From: Poa pratensis
Taxonomy: Eukaryota; Streptophyta; Magnoliopsida; Poales; Poaceae
Assembly (NCBI GenBank): GCA_947311845.1
Contig: CAMZMU010000111.1
Location: forward strand, 15,400,630-15,464,629
Direction: 5' to 3'
DNA length: 64,000 bases
Translations under genes and position numbers: made by a program
Shown here: in pieces, positions 10,992-21,882 of the stretch
Layout: the number at the start of each line of letters is the position of its first letter
How positions within the stretch are numbered: position 1 is the first letter of the stretch
The notes under the pieces: generated by a model
Told to the model about the DNA's origin: nothing
Databases searched by the model: none
Seen by the model: the letters and a program-made list of their open reading frames with translations, nothing else

Positions 10992-12110
10992 CTGCTTATA
11001 GATTCCGGTGGGCAAAAAAACTGCGGTGGGCAGTTCTCAGGAGACTTCTTTTGTGCTTGTACTATTCTGACTTATTTGTGTGATGAGTTGTAAGATGTCT
11101 AGTTTACCTTGAATAGATACATATGCTAGTTTTAGTATAAAATGAGTTAGAAATTAAATTAAATTTGGTGAAGTACTCAAGCTACTATTCAGTGTCATAA
11201 GTATAATTCATTACATGCCAAAATAAAACAAATGTCAATAGTACTCAAGCTGCTATTCAGTAGACAAGAATGTAGATGTTGAATCTCTCCATCATGTTTT
11301 GTGGAGGTTCATGCACAACAACACAATTATCCACCAATTTTGTAGCACACCCGTGACATACACAACATCATCAGAACTATACATTAGTGTCATCTATATT
11401 ACTAACAGTGCATGATTTTGGACAGCACCATCAGTACAAGAAGATCATCTAGTAGCATCACTATATAATTAACCAGCATCATCTACTAGCATCTAGTAGC
11501 AAGCATCTATAATTATTTTTATTGACGGGCGCAAGCATCTCTAATTTTCGCTGCTTGGGTCGTGGACATGAGGTCGCTGGCGGGGGGGGGGAGCAGACCA
11601 CGACGAGCACAAGATCGCCGGAGGTGGAGCCTACGGCGGGGCGCAGAGGAGCAGCGGGAGCTCGAGTGGGACCGAGGAGATCTTAGGGAGAGCAGCGGTG
11701 GCCCGAGCGACTTGGATCCATCACCGTACTCGGCGCTGGCGGCGGGGATGGGGGAACGGCGGCCGGAGGTGAGGTACTGGTGGCGGGGGTTGGGTGAGAG
11801 GGCAGGGTAGGAGGGGTCGGGGACTCGGGGTGGGTTTCTTTTTTTCGTACCGATCTGTGTTGACTGAGAAGAGAAAGATGGCAGGTGTGGGGTGGCAGTT
11901 TTGGTGTAATTTACGTTAACAACATGTCCCTTCTCACGGAACGGTTCGAGAGCAACGCGGAGAAGCTCGGGAAACTTGTCTCCACCGGTTTCTTCCCACT
12001 GCACTAGACTTGGCTTTTGAGAAGTTTTAAGGTGGGGAGAATTTGTAGACTTCTTTTTGCTTTGTGTGGTTTGGTACCAAACGCTAGGTGAGAAGCCTAA
12101 AAGAAGTCAC
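10992..12110. other. degenerate intergenic DNA with a GC-rich island
   Basis: The sequence is AT-rich up to about 11510, with an imperfect direct repeat (gtactcaagct and ctattcagt, near 11173 and 11241). It then has a GC-rich block at 11570-11820 and a strand open for about 160 codons (12004-11519) with Arg/Ser/Pro-rich, non-conserved composition. No family was recognised. The right edge (aaaagaagtcaccc near 12098) partly resembles the left edge (aaaagaaatcaccc near 10772). This may be one decayed DNA element spanning 10.75-12.1 kb. Confidence 0.35.
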
Positions 12111-13457
12111 CCAGTATTCAGATTTTCAACCACAGGCTTATTTTCCTTTTAAAAAGTAGCCGATCACAAAGTTGCAATTACTGAATAATTTTCAGTCCTT
12201 AATTATCCTAGTTTTTGGTTGCAATCTTGGTGTACTCGTGTACTTCGTATTTAGTCAATAGATACACCCGTTACACGTCTATATACACACACTTGTGTCT
12301 ACCTGCTAAAGATTCCAAATTTTGCACGAGCCATCATCACCCAACAACCCTCTCGCCGATGTCATATACACGTTCGGTGTTGGCATGGCATCAGCGTCGA
12401 ACAGAATGTAGCGTGGGATACCGCAGACTTCTGGTCCCCTTGTCATGAGATTACTTGAAGAGCTGTCTATCTGAGCGATTATCTTAATCATTCGTCTCTT
12501 CCGTTGGCGTCTCTCTGCTATCAGATCTGCAAAATTGCTGCCATATACTACAATGCTCTCCTCCTCGGAAACGCAACAGCTTAATAAACTACAGCAGTGT
12601 ACATCTTAATATAATCTCGGAACACGCTGCAGGAGATTGATTAAGGTGGTTTTGTTAGCTTTTCGGTGCGCGAAGTGTCGCTCGCTGATTTGTTGCTTCC
12701 GTCCATGGCGATCATACGTAATCTGCAGTGCGTGTTGGACTTGGAGTCTTGGACTAACGACGAGACCTTTCCGGGATGGCGGCCTTCGGTTGGCCGCTTG
12801 GGTCGCAATTTCGCAGTGCATTTTGACCAGGTTATCGTGGTGGGACGCTGGAATCTTAGGACAAAGCTGCACGGCGGAGCTTGAACGCCGGGAACTTTTG
12901 CTGTGCCGTGATAGACCGAGTATCTATCAAAGCAGCAACAGGTTGACCGACCAGGCAGAGAGAAGGGCTAGCAATTTCAATATAAGATGAAAAGTGATTC
13001 GAGTGCAGACTGCAGAGCACAAAGCTGGGAGGAGCTGGTGTGGACGCCGTGCGTCAACGAAAGGAGTGCACAATAATGGCATGGATGGTCCGGGAGTGGT
13101 TGGATGGAGGAAGAAGATGGGGGTGCGGCGATCTCAAACTGCACACCACTGTCAGATGATTGGGGGCATGGCGACCTACTTTGTGTGCAGTGACAAGTAG
13201 GATGAATGGACGGCCAGGAACAAGGGTGGCCATGATTCTACTAGACTCTAGTTGGGGATCGTGGGAAATCATTTTCGAGAGCGGAAAGCGAAGGGAGGGC
13301 ACTGTGCCGGATCAGGAACGTGCAAGCTTATCGCGATCTCTGATTGATTCTCTCTTGGGATGGGGACGAGGCGATCATGCTGCTCTATCATACAAGACGA
13401 GCGAATTGCGGAAGCTTTTCCGGCGAACCCCTCCTCTTATCAACTGAGTGCCTTATC
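12111..13457. other. intergenic, no recognised gene
   Basis: Several frames of 60-117 codons are open on both strands, but none shows a recognisable domain, intron signals or consistent codon bias. I see nothing else that I can name here. Confidence 0.4.
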
Positions 13458-13482
13458 ACTCTCTCTCTCTCTCTCTCTCTCT
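13458..13482. repeat. (CT)n microsatellite
   Basis: About twelve uninterrupted CT units, near the 3' side of the glutamine synthetase gene. Likely length-polymorphic. Confidence 0.95.
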
Positions 13483-13873
13483 TGGATGATTCAATATGCT
13501 AATTAAGGGTCTTTTTGATTTACAGATGTTTAGATGGGGTTTGTCATTTTTTCTTCTCTCTTTTGCCTGAAAGAAGAGAAGGGTTATCCATTGCACTGGT
13601 AGACTATTACAGTTGTTATATCCAGTTTGTAGCCACTCTTTTTTGTTCAGGAAAGCCATCACTCAGTATGATATTGCTTCCCACTTGTTGAGCACTAATA
13701 ATTTAGCCTCAGCTAAGCGTCATCCTCGACCACTGGAAGCGCGACAAGTGCTTTACAAAGTTGCATCACTAGCCATAAAGCAACTCCTAAAGATAATCAT
13801 CTAGGCCACAACCATCAGTCCATCCGTAACACGAGACAGGTAGTTTGGTACCACGGATGAAGTACGGACAATG

Positions 13874-13879
13874 TTTATT
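13874..13879 (-). terminator. polyadenylation signal of the glutamine synthetase gene
   Basis: AATAAA on the minus strand, about 260 bp after the stop codon of the downstream-reading gene, in AT-rich context (TTGATAATAAACATTG). It fits a plant near-upstream element. Confidence 0.6.
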
Positions 13880-14139
13880 ATCAATTGATTACACGACCAG
13901 ACGGCAAGAGAAACAATAGCAACGTTCAGACACGCCTCTTGCCACCCACCACCCAAAGACCAGAAGAAACCACAGCCCTGAACCTAACTAAACGGACTGG
14001 ACTAGTAGTATGCAACCAAACTGGAAAGGAATTGTTGGAAGAATCTTATCCACGCCACAATGCCACCACCAAACCATCCAATGGCCGCCATCAAACCCAC
14101 TGATCACACGGCGAGCGGAAGAGCATAGTCTGGAGCGCT

Positions 14140-17100
14140 TCAGGGCTTCCACAGGAGGGTGGTGTCGGCGATCATGGCGGTCACGACGTACGGGTCCATG
14201 TTGGACGCTGGCCGGCGGTCCTCGAAGTAGCCCTTGCCGTTCTGCTCCGTCTCGCGGCCCACGCGGATGGACGCGCCACGGTTGGCGACACCCTGCAGAG
14301 CAAAGACAGTTTTTTTCAGTACCGATCTCGTAACTCAGACATGGATTGAGGTGACCCGGAACAGAGAATGCAAAGGCGCGTGCGTACCCAGCTGAAGGTG
14401 TGGATGTCCGCGGTCTCATGCTTGCCGGTGAGACGGCGCTCGTTGCCCTCGCCGTAGGCGGCGATGTGCTCCTTGTGCCTTAGCTTGAGCTTCTCGACGG
14501 CAGCCACGATGACGTCGAACCCACCGTCCTTCCTCATCGACTCGGTGCTGAATTGAACACAACAGCAAAAATCAGCCAAGTAGCACGGTAAAATGAACAA
14601 AGCGCTTCGAACTGTTGAGGCATCTTGATCTAACCTGTAGTTTGTGTGAGCACCAGCACCGTTCCAGTCTCCTGGGATGGGCTTCGGGTCGAATGTGACC
14701 ACGACTCCGGCGATCTCAGTGATCCTCTGAAGAAAGGGAGAGTGTCATTTAATAATCACAATAATTTAACTGATCACTACTAATGCAGTTTGAGATAACA
14801 TTCAGTCTCAAGGATATGATCAGAATAAGATCATATGATCTATCACCATCCTGATAGAATATTATACCTCAAGAATGTAGCGAGCAACCCACACTTGGTC
14901 ACCAGCAGAAATGCCAACACTTGGGCCAACTTGGAACTCCCACTGAAAACCAATCATAATTTACATGGTTAGAAAAGACAGTATTTTTTAATAAGGACAC
15001 AAAAGATGTTAATGTATAGTAGTAGTAGTATTATTCACCTGGCCAGGCATAACCTCGCCGTTAATGCCACTGATGTTGATGCCGGCAAAGAGGCAAGCCT
15101 TGTAGTGTGAGTCAACTATGTCACGGCCAAACGACTTTTCAGCACCAATACTGCAGTAGTAAGGACCCTACACAATACATAAAGTTAAGATTAGTAAGGT
15201 CACACTTCAACATCCTTAGTGCAAAATTCAACAATCAATCCTCAAGCAAGCAAGGAAATGTACCTGGGGGCCGGGGAACCCACCAACGGGCCAGCCAAGA
15301 GGCCAGTTGATATCCTTCTGCAGGAGGGTGTACTCCTGCTCAATACCGTACCTATCATCAGAAAAACAACAAGGTCAGTCAATCAATATCATCACAAAAG
15401 AAAATGTCAAAAAATATCATCACAAAACTGTTAGATGACCATTTCAAGTGTTGCGAATAAATACTAATCAAATACAACGTATATTATATACCATGGCTCC
15501 TCGGCAGATACAGCAGGGTTGCTAAAGATCTTAGCAGCGGCATGTCTCTTGTTGATGGGAATTGGCTCGCCAGCTGGAGTGTAGCAATCGCACATGACCT
15601 GCAAGTTGTTCGAATTTAATTTAGGGGGTCTCGATTATTGTAAGTTTTTTGAATTTAGTAAAGGGGATCTCGATTATTAAGGATGTTGACAAAACGACCA
15701 TTGGATTCCTTCACTGTGGTTAGGTAGACCAGACAAGCACGCCTACTAACCAAAGATATTCCATTTAATTTCCCTGGGTGGTCCTAGACTTGATAAAATT
15801 TGTGACAGATACTGGTAATAGCTAAATATAGTGGACCAACAGAAATCAACTTGTACATCAGAAAAGATTAAAAGTGATTCTCCCTCCTAATGGTACTGGA
15901 GGCATGAATATGAACTGAAGATTCAGGTCAGTCAACTGCAGTGACAAATACAGGTACAGTACAGATCACTTGCACTAGAGGTGGAGTGGTCACTTACAAG
16001 GATGTTGTTTCCCCTCCTGAATGGGTCCTTGAAGATAGCCTGTGGGCTGCAAGATGCCCCAGGGAAAATAGTTACTCATCGGATCAAGGTAAACAAGCAT
16101 GACAAACAGAGTAAACCTTCACAAACCAAGTTAGTCTTGGAGTGGCACTTACTAGAGGATGACCTCGCTGTCCTCGCCGGGGGCTTGGCCGGTGCTGGAG
16201 CCGTCGTAGTTCCACTTGGGCAGCTTGCTGGGATCGGTGACCGGACCGGGGAGAGTCTGCACAACCAACAAGAACAGTAAATACAGCTAGCTAAAAAAGA
16301 ACCTATATAAGCAGAGGAGCAGCTCAGTGGATAACTAGCAAAAAAGGTGATAAGTAAGACACGGCAAGGAGCATCCTCATGGGATCCTTGCTATGCTGGG
16401 AAAATCTTTATCTTACCCTGGCCTTGCTCCTGAGATCCATGCCAGATCCACCGATCCTGCATTAAAAGAGAGAATATGCAAAAGATTAATCACCAGCACA
16501 GATTTATGACTGCCTGTTTACTATTCAACATGGTTTTTAGTTTTTACTGACGAAGTAATATGATCAAAAACATGCTGCAGATCAAATGTTTGCATCTCAA
16601 CAGGTAGAGAAATTAATGGAGGGATTGGATCACCCGATCAGGAGATAGAAACAAAGCATCTGACTACGGTGGCCATGTTGGAGGACCCGGCGGTGGCAGA
16701 CAGCAGAGCCTGCCACTAGAGAGATCCTCTCATCTCCCCAACAGGAAAAATCCGACTACCCGAGGAGACGTACTACGGCTGCTAGTACCACTCTCGTACG
16801 ATCCTAATCCCATCGGCATATCCAAAACGGGGAGCAAATCGACACCGAAAACCGCTTCTCACGCGGCAAAAAAAGAACTTTTTTTTCTTCTCGCCATGAA
16901 CAGGGCGCAAGAAGAAGGAAACAAAAAAGGTGGCCGCCGCACGAGCACGGCCGCCGCTCATCACACGGATGGTAAAAGCGAAAAACAAAAATAACAATAT
17001 TTCTCCACTAGGACGAATCTGCGCAACGACGCAAGCTACAACGACGGACCCCGCCGCCTCCGACGATCCCCCGAATTTAGCATCAAGAAAACCCGAACGA

Positions 17101-17270
17101 TCCCTCCACCAACCAGTCGCCATGAACCCACGCGCTACCGGCCGGCGGCTATGACAAGAACAAGAAGCAGTATTGGTGAAAGCGGGCGGGCCGTACCATA
17201 TGTACTCGGCGATGATCTTCTCGGTGGTGTCGGAGAGGTCGAGGTTGAGGAGATCGGTGAGGAGCGCCAT
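14140..17270 (-). CDS. GS1: cytosolic glutamine synthetase (GS1), 11 exons, 356 aa, complete
   Basis: It catalyses glutamate + NH4+ + ATP to glutamine in the cytosol (ammonium assimilation and remobilisation). Exons: 17197-17270, 16417-16456, 16153-16256, 15998-16046, 15492-15598, 15264-15351, 15039-15167, 14868-14942, 14635-14726, 14388-14547, 14140-14292. They sum to 1071 nt and every intron is GT-AG. The protein starts [18 protein letters not shown] and ends TTLLWKP. Signatures are [45 protein letters not shown], the ATP loop region [14 protein letters not shown], and [10 protein letters not shown]. There is no plastid transit peptide and the length is usual for GS1. Some substitutions stand out ([38 protein letters not shown]), so the paralogue class was not settled. 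The reading frame is intact. Confidence 0.97.
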
Positions 17271-17310
17271 GGCGTGGGAGGACTGAGGGCGAGCGAGCAG
17301 GGAACGGGCT

Positions 17311-17628
17311 CCTCTAACATGAAGGAGAAAAGTCAGTTAAGCTACAGTACAAGTTAGTGTAAAATGAAGAAGAAAAGTCAGGGTACTGTAGCAAGTACTG
17401 TGTGTATTATCCTGTAGCATGTACTGTACACCGTTACTGTTGATACAAATAAATCTAAAATTAATTTTATTGCACCATAATTTTGTGTATATGTAATTAT
17501 TGTAAATGTATACACTAAATTTTTAATTAGCAAATTAATTCAAGTAATTTTAGGCTTAATAATATGGCTGTGAAGAAGGAAAGTCAGGCTACTGTAGCTT
17601 ACCTGACATTACCACTCAATGTTAGAGG
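17311..17628. mobile_element. MITE-like inverted repeat in the GS1 5' leader
   Basis: The ends match in inverted orientation over about 45 bp with mismatches: CCTCTAACAT at each tip, then GTCAG(T/G)TAAGCTACAGTA. The interior is AT-rich. It sits between the GS1 start codon (17270) and the TATA box (about 17715), hence inside the transcribed leader. On the gene strand, one repeat supplies CAG|GTAAGC (donor, intron starting 17602). The other supplies a pyrimidine-rich stretch ending in TTAG|AGG (acceptor, intron ending 17314). It could therefore be removed as a 289-nt leader intron. No clear TSD was found, so the superfamily is open. Confidence 0.65.
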
Positions 17629-17710
17629 ATCTGGTTCCAGCGAGCAGGGGGTGGTAGGCAAGGGGAAGGGGGTTGTGCTGGTGCGAGGCCAAGATGAGAT
17701 CGGGAGGTCG

Positions 17711-17720
17711 GCTATATAAC
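17711..17720 (-). promoter_or_regulatory. TATA box of the GS1 gene
   Basis: GTTATATAGC on the minus strand in a GC-rich context, about 440 bp before the ATG. The leader would start near 17685 and include the MITE-like repeat. A retroposon insertion begins only about 25 bp further upstream. Confidence 0.65.
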
Positions 17721-17743
17721 CGCGTCGAGTCGACCCAGAGCTA

Positions 17744-18512
17744 TTTTTTTTTTTTTTTTTTTTTTGACACAACCAACTCCCACTTTCATTCACCGATCAT
17801 CCACATACAAGGTACACAGAATTGAAACAAAGAAGAACAACAAAGCGAGGATGGAAGAAACGAAACCAGGAGCACCGAGATCGCTAACCACGCCGGCGAC
17901 GAAGACGAAGGAGACCACCTCCAGCTTGCCACTGCCAGGGAACTGTTTGCCCTATAGAAGACGCCGCCATGCCCGTCCGCCGCGCCGCGGCGGAGCTTGA
18001 ATCGATGAACGGCCGGGGCGAGCGCCCCCCTGACCCATCTTCTCCACCTTGCCGGAGTCGCCGTCGTAGCCATCGTCGGAGGGAGTCGCGGATCCCAGCG
18101 AGCTCCAAGATTCGCCCAAATCCCCGCCAGGACGGAGACCGCCACTGGATCTGGCAGGGGATCAAGGCACGGCGCGGATCCACCGATCCGCGGGTGCCGG
18201 GGAAGCTGGCGCGCCGGCCCGGAGCTCCACGAGCGCCGCCGCCGGGGAGGACGCACGCCTGCAACAAAAACCACGCCCACGACACCACCGCCTCCACGGC
18301 GCCGCCGGCTGCCCCAGAGGAGCCTCCCTTATGTACACGCGAGACTCGGGGATCCCCCACCCTCCCGCCGCCGAGGCGGCCGGCGGAGGGCGAGGGATCC
18401 GGCGGATCTACGGCGGCGAAGGTGGATCGGCCGGGGGAGCTCTAAAAATCGCCTCCGCTACAGTGAAGAGGGAGGGAGACGACCAGCGCGTCTGTTCAAT
18501 CTAAGACGTGAT
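17744..18512 (-). mobile_element. retroposon copy A (769 bp) inserted in the GS1 promoter
   Basis: Flanked by the 16-bp direct repeat agtcgacccagagcta (17728-17743 and 18513-18528). It ends on the left in T22, the poly(A) tail of a minus-strand element. The 3' end reads GTTGTGTCA before the A tail. The 5' part holds TCACTGTAG, GAGGCGATTTTTAGAGC and a GC-rich GGATCC-containing block. The same layout recurs at 19082, 20622 and about 32965. No RT or endonuclease is encoded, so it must have been mobilised in trans. The family was not recognised by name. A minus-strand frame of 158 codons is open but shows no known domain. Confidence 0.85.
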
Positions 18513-18528
18513 AGTCGACCCAGAGCTA

Positions 18529-19065
18529 GGAGGAAGCAAGTTGTTGGCCTCGTGCGAGCCGTACGTATCCGTGTACAAACAGTTCAGAAAATAATAACGT
18601 ATCCGTGTACATCACCGCCGCTATACGTCCGAATCTTTTCGATTTCGAACCGATGTACCGTATATGGTTGCAAAAAAAAAAGATGTACCGTATATGTATA
18701 TACTACTTCTTCGTTTTTGTTAATGAAATGGTAATTATTATTGGGATTCTCTTGGTGTATCTATGCGGTGACGTGGCTTTAGTTAGTTCCGGGGGATAAA
18801 ATATTTCGGGTTGTTTGATGAGATCGACGCACCGGGGGTAGGTGCGCCGTGCGCTGACGCTGCGGCTCGATCACCAACCCTCTGCTGCCTTTCACGATGA
18901 CAAGCGGGGCCGGACGAAGAAGGGACCCGCTGTCAGTGAGAGGGCTGGAACAAAGTTTGAAGCGGTTTGTTGAAAGGAAGAGCTATATGTATGTATATCG
19001 CGGACGGCAGCTTTCTCCGCCGATTTTATTATGAGATCCGAGCATAGGGGTAAATCCGCTTTTCC
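18529..19065. other. GS1 upstream DNA between two retroposons
   Basis: About 540 bp of single-copy-looking sequence. This is the original distal GS1 promoter, displaced by copy A. It contains a tandem tatccgtgtaca motif (near 18568 and 18600) and a repeated (g)atgtaccgtatatg (near 18652 and 18684). No gene is visible. Confidence 0.5.
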
Positions 19066-19081
19066 AGAGGACTCCGAAGCG

Positions 19082-19830
19082 AAAAAAGCATATGCCACGT
19101 CGGGCCGTCTCCCTCCCTCTTCACTGTAGCGGAGGCGATTTTTAGAGCTCCCCCGGCCGATCCACCTTTCTCGCCGTCGATCCACCGGATCCCTCGCCCT
19201 CCGCCGGCCGCCTCGGCGGCGGGAGGGTGGGGGATCCCCGCGTCACGCGTGTACATAAGGGAGGCTCCTCTGGGGCAGCCGGCGGCGCCGTGGAGGCGGT
19301 GGTGTCGTTGGCGTGGTTTTTGTTGCAGGCGTGTGCCCTCCCCGGCGGCGGCGCTCGTGGAGCTCCGGGCCGGCGCGCCAGCTTCTCCGGCACCCGCGGA
19401 TCGGTGGATCCGTGCCGTGCCTTGATTCCCTGCCAGATCCAGTGGCGATCTTCGTCCTGGCAGGGGATCTGGGCGGATCTTCGAGCTCGCCGGGATCCTC
19501 GACTCCCTCCGACGACGGCGACGACGGTGACTCCGGCAAGGTGGATTAGTTGGGTCAGGGGGGCGCTCGCCCCGGCCGTTCATCGTTTCAAACTCCGCCG
19601 CGGCGCGGCGGACGGGCATGGCGGCGTCTCCTATAGGGCAAACAGTTCCCTGACTGTGGCAAGCTGGAAGGTGGTCTCCTTCGTCTCCGACGCCGGCGTG
19701 GTTGGCGATCTTGGTGCTCTGGTTCCGTTTCTTCCCACCTCGCTTTGTTGTTCTTCTTTGTTTTCAATCTGTGTACTCTGTATGTGGATGTTCGGTGAAT
19801 AGAAGTGGGTGTTGGATGTGTCAAAAAAAA
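19082..19830 (+). mobile_element. retroposon copy B (749 bp), opposite orientation to copy A
   Basis: The 16-bp TSD agaggactccgaagcg lies at 19066-19081 and again at 19831-19846. The element ends GTTGGATGTGTCA followed by A9. It is very similar to copy A over nearly its whole length (shared GAGGCGATTTTTAGAGCTCC and the same GC-rich centre), but in the opposite direction, 5' ends facing. A 191-codon plus-strand frame (19227-19802) parallels the open frame of copy A; no domain was recognised. Confidence 0.88.
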
Positions 19831-19846
19831 AGAGGACTCCGAAGCG

Positions 19847-20051
19847 GAATAAATTGATTGATTTGAAAACTCGCTGGATTTATTTATTAATCTTATTCGA
19901 TCAATAATGCTGGCCACACCCATGCTGCCTGCTTTTTCATGCGCCAGCCAGCATGGAGTGCAGATTCCTGGAATCTTCACGCGGCCAGTCCAGGCCAGGG
20001 ATCTTCTCCTACCAAAACTACACTGCTTTGATTAGGACTTCATAAATGATA
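19847..20051. other. short intergenic stretch
   Basis: About 200 bp between retroposon B and a Stowaway MITE. Nothing recognisable. Confidence 0.4.
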
Positions 20052-20174
20052 CTCCCTCCAATCCATATTAATGGTCTCAACATTGTCTAGATACGGATGC
20101 ATCTAGTCTAAACACTTAATTAGATACATCCGTATCTAGATAAAGTTGAGTCCATTAATATGGATCGGAGGTAG
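20052..20174. mobile_element. Stowaway-type MITE (123 bp)
   Basis: Terminal repeats start CTCCCTCCAATCCATATTAA and pair with a closing ATATGGATCGGAGGTAG. A TA duplication lies at both borders (20050-20051 and 20175-20176). The interior is nearly a full hairpin (GATACGGATGCATCTAG and its complement). This is the typical Tc1/mariner-derived Stowaway layout of Triticeae. Confidence 0.9.
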
Positions 20175-20621
20175 TACAAATTGTTGATTACCAGCAAGAT
20201 TGCAGCTCAATGAGCAAGACCAGTAAAGATTTGTATACAACCGGAGAGTCAGGAGGAGAGAAACTACTACTCGGTGTGGAGCGCACGTACTGTTTGGTAC
20301 GGAACAGGACCGAAAGCTGTGGAGATTTTGCCGGTTCAGGGAAAAAAGCTGAGGCGTGATTCGGTGCACCGTCAGCGCACACGTGACCCAATGTGCAGCG
20401 GTACTACATACAAGGTGCATGCATTCGGTGCACGCATGCGGTTGATCTTATCTTTCCACGTTTCATGATGATGTGAATTTCGGGTGGCCTGCTGGCGGCT
20501 GTTTCCGTGTGGGTATATATTGGCCTAATAAGTTTTAGTTATCTCGTATAGCTTATCCAAGATGTGAAAAGAAATTGCAAGACCCTATCAGATTGTATTT
20601 TGTCTTTACATGTTAAAGGCT

Positions 20622-21337
20622 TCTTTTTTTTTTGCAATTTTTCCACCACATATATTCAACACATACCACATACAACGTACACGGTAGGAAAAACACGTAC
20701 AAAATACGTAGGGGAAACGGACCAAAGATCGAAGAACACGCCGTCGCCGGCGTCGGAGTCGAAGGCGGCCAGCCACCACCTCGCCGCTGTCAGGGAGAGC
20801 TTTTTCCCTATCGAAGACGCTGCCTTGACTCTCCGCCGCGCCGCGCCGGAGTTGTTGACGATGAACGGCCGGGGCAGCGCCCCCTTGACCCTTCCACACC
20901 GCTTGCCGCAGCCGCCGTCGAATCCACCGCCGGAAGACGACGCAGAGCTCGATCCGTCCGCCGCCAGATCCACCACCACCTCGGATCTGACAGAGAGAAG
21001 AGGATCACGAGCGCCGCGCCGGGCCTCGAGATCCAGCCAGTCCAGCGCGCAGACGGGGAGCTCCGAAGACCTCCACCACCGGAGAAGAACGCGCCGGCTC
21101 CAAAACCACCCGCCCGCAGCACCACCTCCTCCAGAGCGCCGCCGGCGAGCCTCCCAACCTACCCTCCCGTATTTACATGCCGGAGCCGGGGATCCCCACC
21201 CTCCCGCCGCCGGAGCGGCCGGCGGAGGGGAGGAATCCCACGGCTCGCGGCGCGCACGGTGGATCGCCGGGCTTGCTCCAAAAATCGCCTCTCTCCTCTT
21301 GCTACAGTGGTGGGGAGGGGATAAGGCTGGTCACACT
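20622..21337 (-). mobile_element. retroposon copy C (716 bp)
   Basis: The 17-bp TSD tttacatgttaaaggct lies at 20605-20621 and 21338-21354. A T-run on the left is the poly(A) tail of a minus-strand insertion. It shares CACTGTAGC, GAGGCGATTTTTGGAGC and the GC-rich centre with copies A, B and D, but is visibly more diverged, including a different 3' end (TGTGGTGGAAAAATTGCA before the A-run). It encodes no recognisable protein. Confidence 0.82.
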
Positions 21338-21390
21338 TTTACATGTTAAAGGCTGGCTAGCATAGGTAGCAAACGACCGGTTGGTTAAAT

Positions 21391-21540
21391 GCTAAATTTT
21401 TTTAAATAATACACGAAAATTATTAAATTGTGGAAATAATACGCAGTTTTTATTTTTTTCAGAAATATTCCTCAGTCGGTCCCGTCGAAGCCGACAGGGC
21501 CCAGTCGGTCGCGACGAAGACGACAGGGCCCAATCGGTGT
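21391..21540 (+). repeat. left terminal inverted repeat of the MULE
   Basis: It matches the reverse complement of 29131-29280 almost base for base except for small differences in the first 20 bases. Tandem CAGTCGG and GACGAAG motifs extend to about 21640. Confidence 0.93.
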
Positions 21541-21712
21541 CGACGAAGCCGACAGGCCTGTCGTCCCTGGGCATCCACGTAGTCGGCTTCGTCGAGGACG
21601 ACAGGGACTAATCGGTTCTGTTAAAGCCGATTACGCCTAATCAGCTTAGTGGAAGCCGACTACTGCATGCTTAGCTCCTGTCCGAATTTGTTTCGCGCCC
21701 TTGTTGTCCCGG

Positions 21713-21852
21713 CTTTTTTTCCCGCCCTTCTTCTCCCGCCATATTTCTCCCGCCATAGTTCTCGCGCCATTTTGTTCCCGCCATTTTCCTCCCGCCTTTT
21801 TTCTCCCGCCTTTTTTCTCCCGCTCTTCTTCTCCCGGGTGAGCCTATATATA
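21713..21852 (+). promoter_or_regulatory. CCCGCC-repeat promoter with TATA box inside the MULE
   Basis: About nine close copies of TTYTCCCGCC/TTTCCCGCC run from 21718 to 21835. At least one is an exact TTTCCCGCC, the E2F-type site. They are followed by TATATATA at 21845-21852 and then an ORF from 21883. The arrangement looks like a compact promoter driving the plus-strand gene. Whether E2F binds is inference. Confidence 0.5.
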
Positions 21853-21882
21853 CCCCATTAGATTTTGTGATGGAGGAGGGGT

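Noticed and set aside
10750..12110. Single DNA transposon spanning the whole segment
   Set aside because: Edge similarity (aaaagaa-tcaccc) is short and I could not find a TSD or transposase, so it was left as uncertain intergenic DNA.
13458..13482. Possible CRISPR or satellite-like array
   Set aside because: Simple CT dinucleotide run in a plant genome; no spacer structure.
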